From the NCBI RefSeq assembly GCF_033063295.1, contig NZ_JAWJZH010000001.1:2232001-2296000 (forward strand): DNA of 64,000 nt, given 5' to 3'. The notes below the pieces were generated by a model. The model did not search any database. It was given only the letters and a program-made list of their open reading frames with translations, and was not told the origin of the DNA. The stretch's first letter is position 1; every line of letters begins with the position of its first letter. The DNA is from Nitrosomonas sp. Is35. Lineage in GTDB: Bacteria; Pseudomonadota; Gammaproteobacteria; Burkholderiales; Nitrosomonadaceae. The position numbers and the translations under genes were made by a program. Positions 51,417-61,700 of the stretch are shown here, piece after piece.

Positions 51417-52397
51417 TTATTGACTTCCAGATTTTCCCGGCTGCTTACCCGCCGCCCGCAAATCGACAATCTTATTCAGCAACTGAAACCAGAACGGTGC
51501 ACCAAGCGATCCGGCGAAAGTCGTGATCAGGATGCCCATGATTTTGACCAGCCAATCCATGGCTTCAAATTTTTCCGATACCCAAACCCATTTTTTCTCT
51601 TCGCCATCCTTGACCGTCCATCCTATCGGCAAGTGCAGTTCTTCAATTTTTTTAATCAACTCCCCAACATCCTTGGGGGATTCCGCAGTTTTCTTGACTA
51701 CACCATCATCATTCCCGGCGGATATTTCCTCTGCCGATTGCTTTTCCGGTGGTTGCGGCATCAAACTTGCAACATCCGTCGAAGAAGCAGCTTGTACCAA
51801 AGCTTGCCTGAGCGCGATATCGGTCCACAGGGTCTGGGAAATTTTGATGGCGTCGATATTCAAGGCTGTACAGACCATGAGTGAAATACCAAAAATAATG
51901 ACTTGCGTTTTTTGTTTGTACCAGCCGCCCACCCGGTCCATCGCATCGTTGTACCAGCTCTCCACGTTCCTGCGCGCTTTCTCCGCGTCGTCGCCTGCTT
52001 CGTGCAGCAGCAGGATGATCGATTTTCCCGCTTCGGTTTGCGCAAAAAACTTTTGGCTCTCGATCTTTGCAATGAGCGATTGATTGTCCGCCGGAAGCTT
52101 GCCGGTACTGCCGGTCATGATATCCATCAGCGCCAGGGTGAAATTCTTCGGCGGGATATAGGAAGGTTTCTCTCCCGCTTTTGAGAGCCCGCTAATCAGC
52201 GGATGCTGATAGAGATCGGCGACCAATTGATTGGCTTCGCCGGATTGCAGCAAGTTGGTCAGACCGGCTTCAAGATTTTTCGCGCGCATCCGGATGAATT
52301 GCGCAATCATTTCATTGACCGCGGAACACAATAAACTAACCAGAACAAAGAGAAACACCATGCCCATGGCGATATCCAGAATTGAAGAATTCAGCAT
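51417..52397 (-). CDS. Uncharacterised membrane protein
   Basis: The 326-aa protein has an N-terminal membrane helix (about 8-28) and a charged helical domain containing HPLISGLSKAGEKPSYIPP near residue 64. A second helix lies near 163-182, a hydrophilic region rich in D, E and K spans about 205-270, and a third helix is near 283-305. I recall similar N-termini (LDIAMGMVFLFVLVSLLCSA followed by NE) in unnamed bacterial proteins, but know no function. It is transcribed away from the protease operon that starts at 52850 and may share control with it. Confidence 0.75.
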   Translation of the reverse strand: MLNSSILDIAMGMVFLFVLVSLLCSAVNEMIAQFIRMRAKNLEAGLTNLLQSGEANQLVADLYQHPLISGLSKAGEKPSYIPPKNFTLALMDIMTGSTGKLPADNQSLIAKIESQKFFAQTEAGKSIILLLHEAGDDAEKARRNVESWYNDAMDRVGGWYKQKTQVIIFGISLMVCTALNIDAIKISQTLWTDIALRQALVQAASSTDVASLMPQPPEKQSAEEISAGNDDGVVKKTAESPKDVGELIKKIEELHLPIGWTVKDGEEKKWVWVSEKFEAMDWLVKIMGILITTFAGSLGAPFWFQLLNKIVDLRAAGKQPGKSGSQ

Positions 52398-52849
52398 TTT
52401 TCCTCCGGCTAATGATAGTCGTTACACGTCGTCGATCAGTTTAGCGCACGAAAACGGAAACGGGGTGCTTTGTTTGACAGCTTTCCGGGTTTTCAGTATA
52501 TTCTGGACTGAAGCGGGGTTATTATTTTTCTATTCCAACAGAAAAATGAAATACGAACAAAGGGTTAATGTTTCATCCATAAAAACTAATAACACGCATA
52601 CCCACCTAAAAAAACCCTACACCGGAACACGTATCCGATCGGCAAACCGGTTGCTGATTAGCAAGGATTAGTAAGTTCAGTCAAATTAGAAACGTAGTAA
52701 CAAAATTCACCCGTAAGGGCTTCCGTACCAGCATCACTGCATCTGATCGTCTCGAGTCATCTTTGATGATAGGAAGCGATAAGTTGAATAATTAAGCGCA
52801 TCACTGAGTGTATCCCATCAGCTGACGGCTTTATTAATAGGTGGTTACT
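52398..52849. other. Regulatory gap before the protease operon
   Basis: This 452-base stretch between divergent genes carries the promoter at 52474-52502, a stem-loop at about 52524-52547, and a long untranslated leader of about 340 bases before the first protease gene. An ATG at 52546 opens 41 codons to 52671, but its ribosome site is poor and nothing supports it as a gene. No terminator was seen. Confidence 0.5.
52474..52502 (+). promoter_or_regulatory. Near-consensus sigma-70 promoter of the protease/giant-protein operon
   Basis: TTGACA (52474-52479), 17 bases, then TATATT (52497-52502): a full -35 match and a five-of-six -10 match at ideal spacing. Transcription would start near 52510 and run into the gene at 52850 after a leader of about 340 bases. 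Confidence 0.75.
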
Positions 52850-53713
52850 ATGACTGCAAATGCCTCGTTCAAATTGACCGGCCACTCCGGCGCTTTGGTT
52901 AAGCATCACCTTGATGCCGCATTACCGCGTGTCGGCGCCGCCATCAGCAATCTGAAAGGCATTTATCAATTCCACCACATCAACGTAGGCTTGGGCACGC
53001 TGGGTTTCCTGGCCGCCAAACGTAACGCTCCGGATGGGGAATCGCTGGTGCTGGTATCCAACCGGCATGTTCTGTTCGCCAACGATGCGGAACACGACGA
53101 AATTATTTTTCAACCTGATTACGAAGAACACGATGACCATGTCATTTTCGACGCGCCACGCTTAAATGCCATTGCCAAAATCGACGGCGAAGGACTGTGC
53201 GGGCATTTCTCCTTTGCCTATCCGGGAGAACCGGAAAAACCCTATTACATCGATTGCGCAACAGCCAGCCTGCTGCTGAAGCAATGCAAAAATCCGCAGC
53301 AGACGCAAGGAAGAATCCGGCACTTCGCAAAAATCGCCCGGGTGCATCCGCTGGACACGCTGAGAGGACGAGAACTGAAAGTCCGCTTGTTAGGCCGCCC
53401 TGATTCAACGTGGGGAAAAATCATTGACAGCGCAGCCACGGTTGAGACTGTCCATGGCGAACTGTGCCGCAACACGCTGATCATCGAAGCACTACCCGAT
53501 CGCCACGGCATTAGACAACCGTTCTCACGTAAAGGCGATTCCGGCGCTTTGCTCGTCGACCAATACCAGCGCGCGGTAGGGTTGCTCTGGGGCCATCACA
53601 TGCGCGATCCCTATATCTCCTACGCGTGCCACATTCATCCGGTGCTCAGTTGTTTGCAGATTACGCCCTGGTACTTCGATTTTTGCGCGCCCCGGTCTAT
53701 CAATAAGGATTAA
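52850..53713 (+). CDS. Trypsin-like serine protease, no signal peptide
   Basis: The 287-aa protein shows a chymotrypsin-fold triad: histidine 73 in SNRHVLF, aspartate 135 in YYIDCATA and serine 231 in RKGDSGALL. Strands typical of the fold lie between them. There is no signal peptide or membrane segment, so it probably acts inside the cell, which is unusual for this family. The ATG at 52850 has AGGTGG six bases upstream; a GTG three codons earlier is possible. It is the first gene of an operon with a second such protease and giant proteins of unknown function. Confidence 0.85.
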   Translation: MTANASFKLTGHSGALVKHHLDAALPRVGAAISNLKGIYQFHHINVGLGTLGFLAAKRNAPDGESLVLVSNRHVLFANDAEHDEIIFQPDYEEHDDHVIFDAPRLNAIAKIDGEGLCGHFSFAYPGEPEKPYYIDCATASLLLKQCKNPQQTQGRIRHFAKIARVHPLDTLRGRELKVRLLGRPDSTWGKIIDSAATVETVHGELCRNTLIIEALPDRHGIRQPFSRKGDSGALLVDQYQRAVGLLWGHHMRDPYISYACHIHPVLSCLQITPWYFDFCAPRSINKD

Positions 53714-53717
53714 CGCT

Positions 53718-53774
53718 ATGCCACAGAAAAAACGCATTGTATTCGCATACTGCTGGCCGACTGGATGGAGGTAA
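53718..53774 (+). CDS. Possible 18-codon micro-ORF between the two proteases
   Basis: ATG at 53718 opens MPQKKRIVFAYCWPTGWR and ends with TAA at 53772-53774, five bases before the next gene. AAGGA lies upstream at usable spacing. Its last codons contain the GGAGG site of the next gene, so it may only serve to couple translation. There is no family to compare with. Confidence 0.3.
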   Translation: MPQKKRIVFAYCWPTGWR

Positions 53775-53778
53775 CGTA

Positions 53779-55335
53779 ATGGATCAAAAAGAATTGGCTA
53801 TATTACATGCGGAAGCCGAAGCTGAGCTGAAAAAAATCCCGGGCGTGGTTGGCGTTGGCTACGGCTTGAAAGAAGTCGGCGGCAAAACCACCAATCAAAT
53901 TTCCTTCCGCGTGTACGTCAAAGAAAAACGCAAACCGAAAGACCTGAATCCAGCCGACATCATCCCGAAAGAATATAAGGGCATTCCCACCGATGTGGTG
54001 CTTGTCATTCAATCCAAACCAATACATTGCGAAGACTTGGATCAACATTCACCGCTGATTGGCGGAATATCGATTACCAATTTCAAAACGAATGCCTCGA
54101 ATCAAATTGGCTCCGGAACATTGGGATGTTTTGCCACGTTAAATGGTGTCAGCGGACCGGAAAACGTGGTGCTGCTGTCGAACAATCACGTACTTGCAAG
54201 TAATGGCGCAGTCAATGGCGATACGATTTATCAACCGCGCTATATCGATAACGCAGGTACTATCACTCTTGACGGCACACAAGAACGGCGTAATCCGATC
54301 GGAAAAATTCACAATGTGGGTCAACAAGCCCCCTATTCTTATACCTACCCCAGTGAAACAGCCCAAGACTATTACTTGGATTGCGCCATTGCAAAACTGG
54401 ATATCTGTATTTCCAGCTGGTGCAATACCAATTGCGGCGTATCGTACAAGAACGAAATTCGCGGACTGAATATCGGCGGCAACAGCAAATTGGAAGATGT
54501 TGCCCGCGTTGCACAAAGTGATCTGGGCGGTAGCGATTATGTCGTGTATAAAGTTGGGCGTAGAACCAGCAAAACCACCGGCAAAGTCATCGACACCACC
54601 GCACTGGATGCTGGTGGCGGGCGCATGATCTACATCGAAGCGACGCAACCCGATTGCAATGGCGACTTGATATTCGCCGATCATGGCGACTCCGGCTCCG
54701 CTGTTGTCAACGCGCAAAACAAAGTGGTCGGGTTATTGTATGCAGTGGATTCGGCCAATCCTGCTCGAGCGCTTGCATCGCACATTCACCCGGTCATGGC
54801 CTACCTCAGCATCACCCCCATCACAACCGCCAACCCGCCGGTCGGCCCCGCGGGGCAAACATTAAACGATGTTGAAGGCATTTTCACTGGCATCAACCAC
54901 ACCACCGAGGTGCGCGAGCGTTTTCTGAACACGCGCAAAGGCGCTGAGATTTATCAGCAGATTCTCGATCACCGTCAGGAAGTGATTGCCCTCGTCAATC
55001 ACCGGCGACCGGTCACCGTGGCTTGGCATCGCAGCAAAGGCCCGGCGTTTCTAGCGCACTTTGTCAACAATGCGCGCGACCCGGCGCATGTCATTCCGTT
55101 TGAAGTGGAAGGCATCACGCGCGATCAGATGATCCGGCGTATGGCCGAGGTGCTGACGCAGCATGGCAGCGCTGCGTTGCAGCAAGTGATTCAGCGTTAC
55201 GTTGAAGAAGTGATGGGATTCATCAACAGTTTCGATAATCTGCACGAGTTCGTTAAGCAGTTTGAAGACGCATCCGGCTCCAGCGAATTCAGTGGACACG
55301 CCGCACTCATGGAGGAAACCACCGATGTCAAATGA
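53779..55335 (+). CDS. Trypsin-like serine protease with N-terminal extra domain
   Basis: This 518-aa protein begins with a small domain (about 1-80, with GVVGVGYGLKEVGG and RVYVKEKRKP) that resembles the N-terminal piece seen in some bacterial trypsin-like proteins. The protease domain follows: histidine 137 in LSNNHVLA, aspartate 201 in YYLDCAIAKL, serine 305 in DHGDSGSAVV. The last 150 residues are helical and have no recognised fold. GGAGGT precedes the ATG at 53779. There is no signal peptide. Its end overlaps the next gene by 11 bases, so it is tied to the giant protein that follows. Confidence 0.85.
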   Translation: MDQKELAILHAEAEAELKKIPGVVGVGYGLKEVGGKTTNQISFRVYVKEKRKPKDLNPADIIPKEYKGIPTDVVLVIQSKPIHCEDLDQHSPLIGGISITNFKTNASNQIGSGTLGCFATLNGVSGPENVVLLSNNHVLASNGAVNGDTIYQPRYIDNAGTITLDGTQERRNPIGKIHNVGQQAPYSYTYPSETAQDYYLDCAIAKLDICISSWCNTNCGVSYKNEIRGLNIGGNSKLEDVARVAQSDLGGSDYVVYKVGRRTSKTTGKVIDTTALDAGGGRMIYIEATQPDCNGDLIFADHGDSGSAVVNAQNKVVGLLYAVDSANPARALASHIHPVMAYLSITPITTANPPVGPAGQTLNDVEGIFTGINHTTEVRERFLNTRKGAEIYQQILDHRQEVIALVNHRRPVTVAWHRSKGPAFLAHFVNNARDPAHVIPFEVEGITRDQMIRRMAEVLTQHGSAALQQVIQRYVEEVMGFINSFDNLHEFVKQFEDASGSSEFSGHAALMEETTDVK

Positions 55336-58300
55336 AGTGGATACCTTACAGCGCGTTTTGCTGCAAATCTCCAACGTATTGGAGCCGCTGGAACGCGAGC
55401 TAAATAGCACGCGCGCGGTGCAAACGTTTGCCGAACTCGGCATTACGCTCAACAGCGGCCAGGTTTCGTCACTGGCTTCTCCGATGCAAGCGCTGATCGC
55501 CAGCAGCAAAACCGTGCTGCAAAAAGCCGGGGATTTGGTGGAAGCCATCGAAGCGGAAAATATCGAGCAAATTGTCACCATCAGCATAGAGCTGATCAGC
55601 CAAGTCATCACCGCCATCCAAAAAATCGATCAACTGCAAACCGCCGTGCAAGGCATCGGCAGTATCCCAGCGAGCGTTTCCAGTCATTTTGCCGAACGGT
55701 TGTTCAACTACTTGCTCGTCCGTGCGCTGGATACCGCCAACGGCATCAATGAGTTGTTCGAGCTGCTGGGCATACTTGAGCGGCAACGCAATAACGTTGG
55801 TTCCACCGACCCCGGTAATCCCGAGTTTACAATCTCTACCTTCCATTTCAACGAACTAGGCAAGTGGCTGGAATCGCCGGTATCGGCATTACAGTCGCAC
55901 TATAACTGGGGCAGCAACAGTCTCGATGCCGCCAATTTGTTGCAGCGGCTCGAACGCTTGTTGCTTCATCTCAAAGCACCGGCTTTTTTTGACGATACAT
56001 CGCCCACGCCGATTCTCGAAGCTGTCATTTTTCAACTGCGGCCGCGCACCGATCTCAATCCCAACGGATTGAGCCTGTCGATCCGGCAGAATCTCAGTCC
56101 CGGTAAAATCGAATTTGCTGCCGACGATTTAAAAGTCATTCTGGATTTGCAGGCCACGCTGCCGTTCGGCGCCGAGCTTGTGATCCAGCCGCCGGCCACA
56201 TTCACTTTTCATACCTCCGCAGCCGACACGGTTTCCGGTTTGTTGAACCTCAGCGTCACCGCCGACCGCACGCAAGCGGCAACACCGTATCTATTGATTG
56301 GCGACCCCGATGGCAGCCGGTTGGAAGTCGGTAAATTCGGCGTCAGCTTCGGCGGCCGGATTCAAGGCAGCGGCGGCCAATCGGCAGCCGATTTTACCGT
56401 CGGCGGTGAAATCGGCGCCGGTAAACTGGCGATCTCATTTGCCGACGGTGATGGTTTTCTTACCGATATCTTGAGCGGCGTCCAGCTCAATTCGGATTTC
56501 GGCATGGCGTTCGGCTACAACAGCAACGATGGGCTGTTTTTCGTCGGCAGCAGCGCCTTGGAAATCAAATTGCCGCTGCACCTGAATCTTGGGCCGGTGG
56601 AAGTCAGCGCGTTAACCTTTTCGGTCGGTATCGAAAACAACAAATTCCCTACCGCCATTTCAACGGATATCAAAGCTGCGCTCGGCCCGCTCGCCGCTGT
56701 CGTGGAAAACATCGGCTTAGCGATCGATTTCGCCTTGGTCGATAACCGCAGCGGCAATGCCGGGCCGGTCGATATCCAGCTAGGATTCAAGCCGCCGAAT
56801 GGCGTCGGCTTGTCGCTGGATGCCGGTATTGTCAAAGGCGGCGGCTATCTCTACTTCGATTTCGACAAGGAAGAATATGCCGGTGCATTGGAGCTGATGT
56901 TCAGCGGCATCGTCACGGTGAAAGCGATCGGTCTAATTACGACGCGCATGCCCGACGGTTCCGAAGGTTTCTCGTTGCTGATCATTCTCAGCGCCGAATT
57001 CGGCACGCCGTTCCAGCTGGGTTTCGGTTTTACGCTGAACGCCGTCGGCGGGTTGCTCGGCTTGAATCGCACCATGGAACTGGAAGTGATTGCCGCCGGT
57101 GTTCGCACCGGATCGATCAACAGCATCATGTTCCCGGACAATATCATCGAGAATGCGCCGCGCATCATCAGTGATTTGCGCCAATTCTTCCCGCCTGCGC
57201 AGGATGTGTTTCTGATCGGCCCGATGGCCAAATTGGGCTGGGGCACACCGACACTGGTCAGCGCATCGCTTGGCATCATCGTCGAAATACCGCCGGGCAA
57301 TATCGCCATTCTCGGTGTGCTGAAAGTTGCATTGCCCGATGAAGACGCGGCGTTGATCGTCATTCAGGTCAGTTTCATCGGCGCGCTGGAAGTGGATAAA
57401 CAGCGGCTGTGGTTTTATGCCAGCTTATATGATTCCCGGGTTATTTTTCTCACCATCGACGGCGATATGGGTCTGCTGATCGCTTGGGGTAACGATGCCA
57501 ATTTTGTCATCAGTGTAGGTGGTTTTCATCCCTCCTTTAAACCACCTCCACTGCCTTTTCCCAATCCCAGCCGGATTGCGATCAACATCCTGAATACTTC
57601 ATTTGCACGGATCCGCGTGGAAGGTTATTTCGCCGTCACTTCCAACACCGTGCAGTTCGGCGCCAAAGCGGAAGTTTATTTCGGTCTCAGCGCCTTCAAT
57701 ATTTCCGGCCATGTCGGCTTCGATGCGTTGTTCCAGTTTTCGCCATTCTATTTCATCATCACCATTTCCGCGTCGTTCGATGTCAAAGTGTTCGGTATCG
57801 GCTTGTTCGGGGTGCATATGCGCGGCGAACTCGAAGGCACATCACCGTGGCACATCGAAGGCGAAGGCTCCATCTCGCTGTTATTCTGGGATATCGACGT
57901 ACCTTTCAGCCACACCTGGGGCGAGGATGAAAACACCACGCTGCCGTCCATCGACATCATGCCGCTCATCACCGCGGAATTCGATAAGCTGGATAACTGG
58001 ACGGCCGAATTACCCGCATCCAGTCAATTGCTGGTATCACTGCGCGCCATTGAAAGCACCAGCGATCTGATTTTGCACCCGGTCGGCGTATTGCGCGTCA
58101 ACCAGCGCGCCGTTCCGCTCGATCTGGATCTCGACAAAGTCGGCAATCAAAAACCGAAAGACGCCAAACGGCTGACCGTCGAAGTGATCGATACCGGCCT
58201 GGCTAAGATCGCGGACACCAAAGAATCGTTTGCCACGGCGCAATATAAAAACTTGAGCGACGCCAACAAACTGAGCGCACCCTCCTACGAAAAACAAAAT

Positions 58301-58723
58301 GCCGGTATCGAACTGTCGGTGAGCAACCAGCAACTCAAATCGCCGGCAGCGGTTAAACGTGTGGTGCGCTACGAGCAAAATATCATCGACAATAACTTTG
58401 TTTCGTTGCTGATCCGTTTTGTCGCCATCGGCGCCGAATTCTTCAATCACTTTTTAGGCCGCAACGCCGCATCGAAATCGGCACTCTCGGCCAGTTACAA
58501 GGCGCAAAAAGCACCGGTCGATCAGAAAATCATCGTGAAAGAAACCGGCTACGTGGTCGCCTCGACCATGAACAACAGTCCGCATAGCAAAGACGCTTAT
58601 TTCGACACGCACGCGCAGGCGCAGGATTTCCTGCGTAAGCAAGTGAATCAGTCGCCCACGTTGCAAGACAATCTGCACGTCATCCCCAGCGCGGAAGCCG
58701 CGCCATTGCAGGAGGCGGCATAA
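55325..58723 (+). CDS. DUF6603-like giant protein
   Basis: The 1132-aa protein has a helical N-terminal region (about 1-180), then a long beta-rich region (about 230-900) of alternating hydrophobic strands. This includes GGYLYFDFDKEEYAGALEL, LITTRMPDGSEGFSLLII and FGFTLNAVGGLLGLNRTMEL, which I recognise as DUF6603-type sequence. The rest is a charged helical tail. There is no signal peptide. The function of the domain is not known. The ATG at 55325 has GGAGGAA upstream and overlaps the protease gene by 11 bases; the next gene starts on its stop codon. Confidence 0.8.
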   Translation: MSNEVDTLQRVLLQISNVLEPLERELNSTRAVQTFAELGITLNSGQVSSLASPMQALIASSKTVLQKAGDLVEAIEAENIEQIVTISIELISQVITAIQKIDQLQTAVQGIGSIPASVSSHFAERLFNYLLVRALDTANGINELFELLGILERQRNNVGSTDPGNPEFTISTFHFNELGKWLESPVSALQSHYNWGSNSLDAANLLQRLERLLLHLKAPAFFDDTSPTPILEAVIFQLRPRTDLNPNGLSLSIRQNLSPGKIEFAADDLKVILDLQATLPFGAELVIQPPATFTFHTSAADTVSGLLNLSVTADRTQAATPYLLIGDPDGSRLEVGKFGVSFGGRIQGSGGQSAADFTVGGEIGAGKLAISFADGDGFLTDILSGVQLNSDFGMAFGYNSNDGLFFVGSSALEIKLPLHLNLGPVEVSALTFSVGIENNKFPTAISTDIKAALGPLAAVVENIGLAIDFALVDNRSGNAGPVDIQLGFKPPNGVGLSLDAGIVKGGGYLYFDFDKEEYAGALELMFSGIVTVKAIGLITTRMPDGSEGFSLLIILSAEFGTPFQLGFGFTLNAVGGLLGLNRTMELEVIAAGVRTGSINSIMFPDNIIENAPRIISDLRQFFPPAQDVFLIGPMAKLGWGTPTLVSASLGIIVEIPPGNIAILGVLKVALPDEDAALIVIQVSFIGALEVDKQRLWFYASLYDSRVIFLTIDGDMGLLIAWGNDANFVISVGGFHPSFKPPPLPFPNPSRIAINILNTSFARIRVEGYFAVTSNTVQFGAKAEVYFGLSAFNISGHVGFDALFQFSPFYFIITISASFDVKVFGIGLFGVHMRGELEGTSPWHIEGEGSISLLFWDIDVPFSHTWGEDENTTLPSIDIMPLITAEFDKLDNWTAELPASSQLLVSLRAIESTSDLILHPVGVLRVNQRAVPLDLDLDKVGNQKPKDAKRLTVEVIDTGLAKIADTKESFATAQYKNLSDANKLSAPSYEKQNAGIELSVSNQQLKSPAAVKRVVRYEQNIIDNNFVSLLIRFVAIGAEFFNHFLGRNAASKSALSASYKAQKAPVDQKIIVKETGYVVASTMNNSPHSKDAYFDTHAQAQDFLRKQVNQSPTLQDNLHVIPSAEAAPLQEAA

Positions 58724-61700
58724 TGGCGATCGGCACGTATACTTTTCTACCGTGGCTACGGCAAGGCGTCGCCAATAATATCCAATCGGCGGATCTGGAT
58801 GCTTCGGTCAAAACACGCGCCAGTGTCGCCGTCAGTCTGAACATCAAAGGCAGCGGCGGCGAAGGCGGCGATGTGGCCGCTCCGGTCAACAAGAACGTTG
58901 CCCTGTACGGCCCCGGCGATATCATCGGTATTGAGTCGAGAGCGATTATCAAAACCGAACCGCTCAACTGGATCACCAACTTTGAACCGAATTATCTGTG
59001 TCATATCGAGTTCTACGACGAAGATTTTCCTTGGCGTTACACCCCGGCGGCACCGGCGGGATCGCGGTTACGGCCATGGGTCACGTTGATCGTATTGACC
59101 GAAGCGGAATTTGCCGAGGGCGGTAATATTTCCGGCAAGCCGCTGCCTTTTATCGATATTAAAGCTGATGCGCTGGGATCGGTATTTCCCAAAGCCGAGG
59201 AACTGTGGGCGTGGGCGCATGTGCACGTCAATAAAAATATTGCCGGTGGTCAAGATGCGCCGCAAGCGCCGGATATCAACAACGCTCTGTCGCAACTGCA
59301 AAGCGTGCTGGCGCAAAACGCCGACGAAGCCTATTCGCGCATCGTCTGCCCGCGCAAACTGACCCCGAACGAGCGCTATCACGCTTTTCTGATCCCCACC
59401 TTTGAAACCGGCCGTTTGGCCGGACTGGGGATGAACCCCGACGATGCAACGCACGCGACATTTTCAGCATGGGGCGAAGGCCGCCCGGCGCCGACGCAGT
59501 TTCCGTTTTATTACCGCTGGTTCTTCCGTACCGGCTCGCAAGGCGATTTCGAATACTTAGTGCGCCTGCTCGAACCGAAACCGGCGGATAGCCGCGTCGG
59601 CCGCCGCGACATGGATGTACAGAACCCCGGCTCCAATATCAGCGGTATCCAGAATCCGGATCTCGAAGGCGTGCTAAAACTCGGCGGCGCACTGCTCGCA
59701 CCGTTGAGCAAGCAAGCCGAGCAGGAAATCGCCAAATGGGAAAATTGGGATCAGCCGTATCCGCATGTGTTCCAGCAGGAATTGGCGGCCTTTCTGAATC
59801 TTGCCGATGACTACGCCCGGCTCGCCGCCGATGCGGCTCACCAGAATACCGATTTGCCCGATGCCATCCAGGCCGATCCCGATCCATTGATTACACCGCC
59901 GATTTACGGCCGCTGGCATGCGCTCAGAAACCGCGTACTGAAAGAAGCCGACGGCAGCGATGCGCCCAATGACCAAAATTGGCTGCACCAGCTCAACCTC
60001 GACCCGCGCTGGCGCAGCGCCGCCGGTTTCGGTACCGACGTCATCATTGCCAACCAGGAAGAATACATGGATGCGGCGTGGGACCAAGTCGGCGATGTGC
60101 TCGAAGCCAACCGCCAAATCCGCCTGGCGCAGCTCGCCAAGATCACCGCCAATAGCTGGTATCAGAAGCAAGTGCTGCCGTTGCAACAAATCAGCCACGA
60201 CAAAGTGCTGTTCATGACAGCCCCGGTGCAAAAACGCGTCATCAGCCAAGGCATCACGGTTTCTCATCGAATCAAGCAAAGCCCGGTCACGCCCGCGCTG
60301 ACCTCCTCACCACTGCGGCGCATGTTGCGCCCGAACGGCCGCTTGCAAAAGCTCTCGACCTTTGACGAGCGCATTCATCCCAACAATTTGATCACGCGCG
60401 TCAACGACGGTATTGTCACCGCCGCGCCGCCGCATGAAGTACCTGCTTCATTGCCCACCTTGGATAATCTATCGCAAGATGCGCAACCGAAGAACGTGCC
60501 GTCCTGGTTGCTGGATTTACTGAAACGCTATCCGTTGATCCCTTACCTCTTGCTAGCGTTGATTTTGCTGCTCGTGATCGTGTTGGCGGTCATCGGCGCC
60601 AGCACCGCAATCTGGGCTGTAGCGGCGGCGCTAAGCGCGGGATTATTGTGGGCTTACCGTACTGCGCAGCGTTTAATCACGCAAATGAATCAAGCCGATT
60701 CGGTATCCGAAACCAGGCAAACACCGGCTGCGGTCGACTCGATGCCACCCAGCAGTAATTTTGTGCTGACGCCGGAACTGAATCCTTTAGCGCTGGATCC
60801 GGCCAATCCGCCGCAACCCGCCAGCGCCGGTGGAGCCGATAGCATTCAATCCAGCCGTTTTAAAACTGCACTGAAAGACTCTTACACAGTGTTGCAAAAC
60901 GGCCTGCAAGCCGGTGTCATACCGGCAACCGTACCGGTCAATATTGCTCAATTGGCAACGGATACGCTGGTCAAACTGAATCCAACAGTTACGATTCCGA
61001 AATGGACACTGGGCAACATCCTGTTACCGCCGCACATCATCGGGTTAATTGGTGAAAAGTTTGTCGAAGCGATGGCGTATCCGGAATTCGATGTTCCGAT
61101 GTACAAACCGCTGACCGATAAATCCACCGAGTTGTTTGTGCCGAACCTGAATTTCATCGAACAAAACACCATCACGTTATTGAAGACCAATCAGCCGTTC
61201 ATCGAGTCGTACATGGTCGGCCTCAATCACGAATTTGCGCGCGAGTTGTTGTGGCGCGAATATCCGACCGATCAACGCGGCTCCTACTTCCGGCAGTTCT
61301 GGGACGTCAGCGGTTTTCTCAGTCCGACCGAGGACAGCAAACAACGTCGCGAAGAATTGAAAGACATTCCGCCGATTCACCGCTGGTCACGGTTCTCCAA
61401 ACTGGGCGAACACGATCATCGCGAACAAGGTTTGGAAAACGAAGAAGAACTGGTATTGGTAATTCGCGGCGAATTGCTGAAAAAATACCCCAATGCGGTG
61501 ATTTACGCGCAAAAAGCCAAATGGCAACCGATCAGCGCTACCAATCCGGCACCGGACAAAAAAACCGAACGGGTATTCGACGATAGCGTACCGATCAAAA
61601 CACCGCTGTACGAAGCGCAGGTCAAACCGGACATTTACTTTTTCGGCTTCGATTTAACCGAGGAAGAAGCGCGCGGCAATCCCGAGGTCGACGACGAACC

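Noticed and set aside
52231..52671. 146-codon plus-strand frame reaching into the regulatory gap
   Set aside because: Most of it is antisense to the 326-aa membrane protein; the ATG at 52546 has a poor ribosome site and the encoded tail is basic and unstructured.
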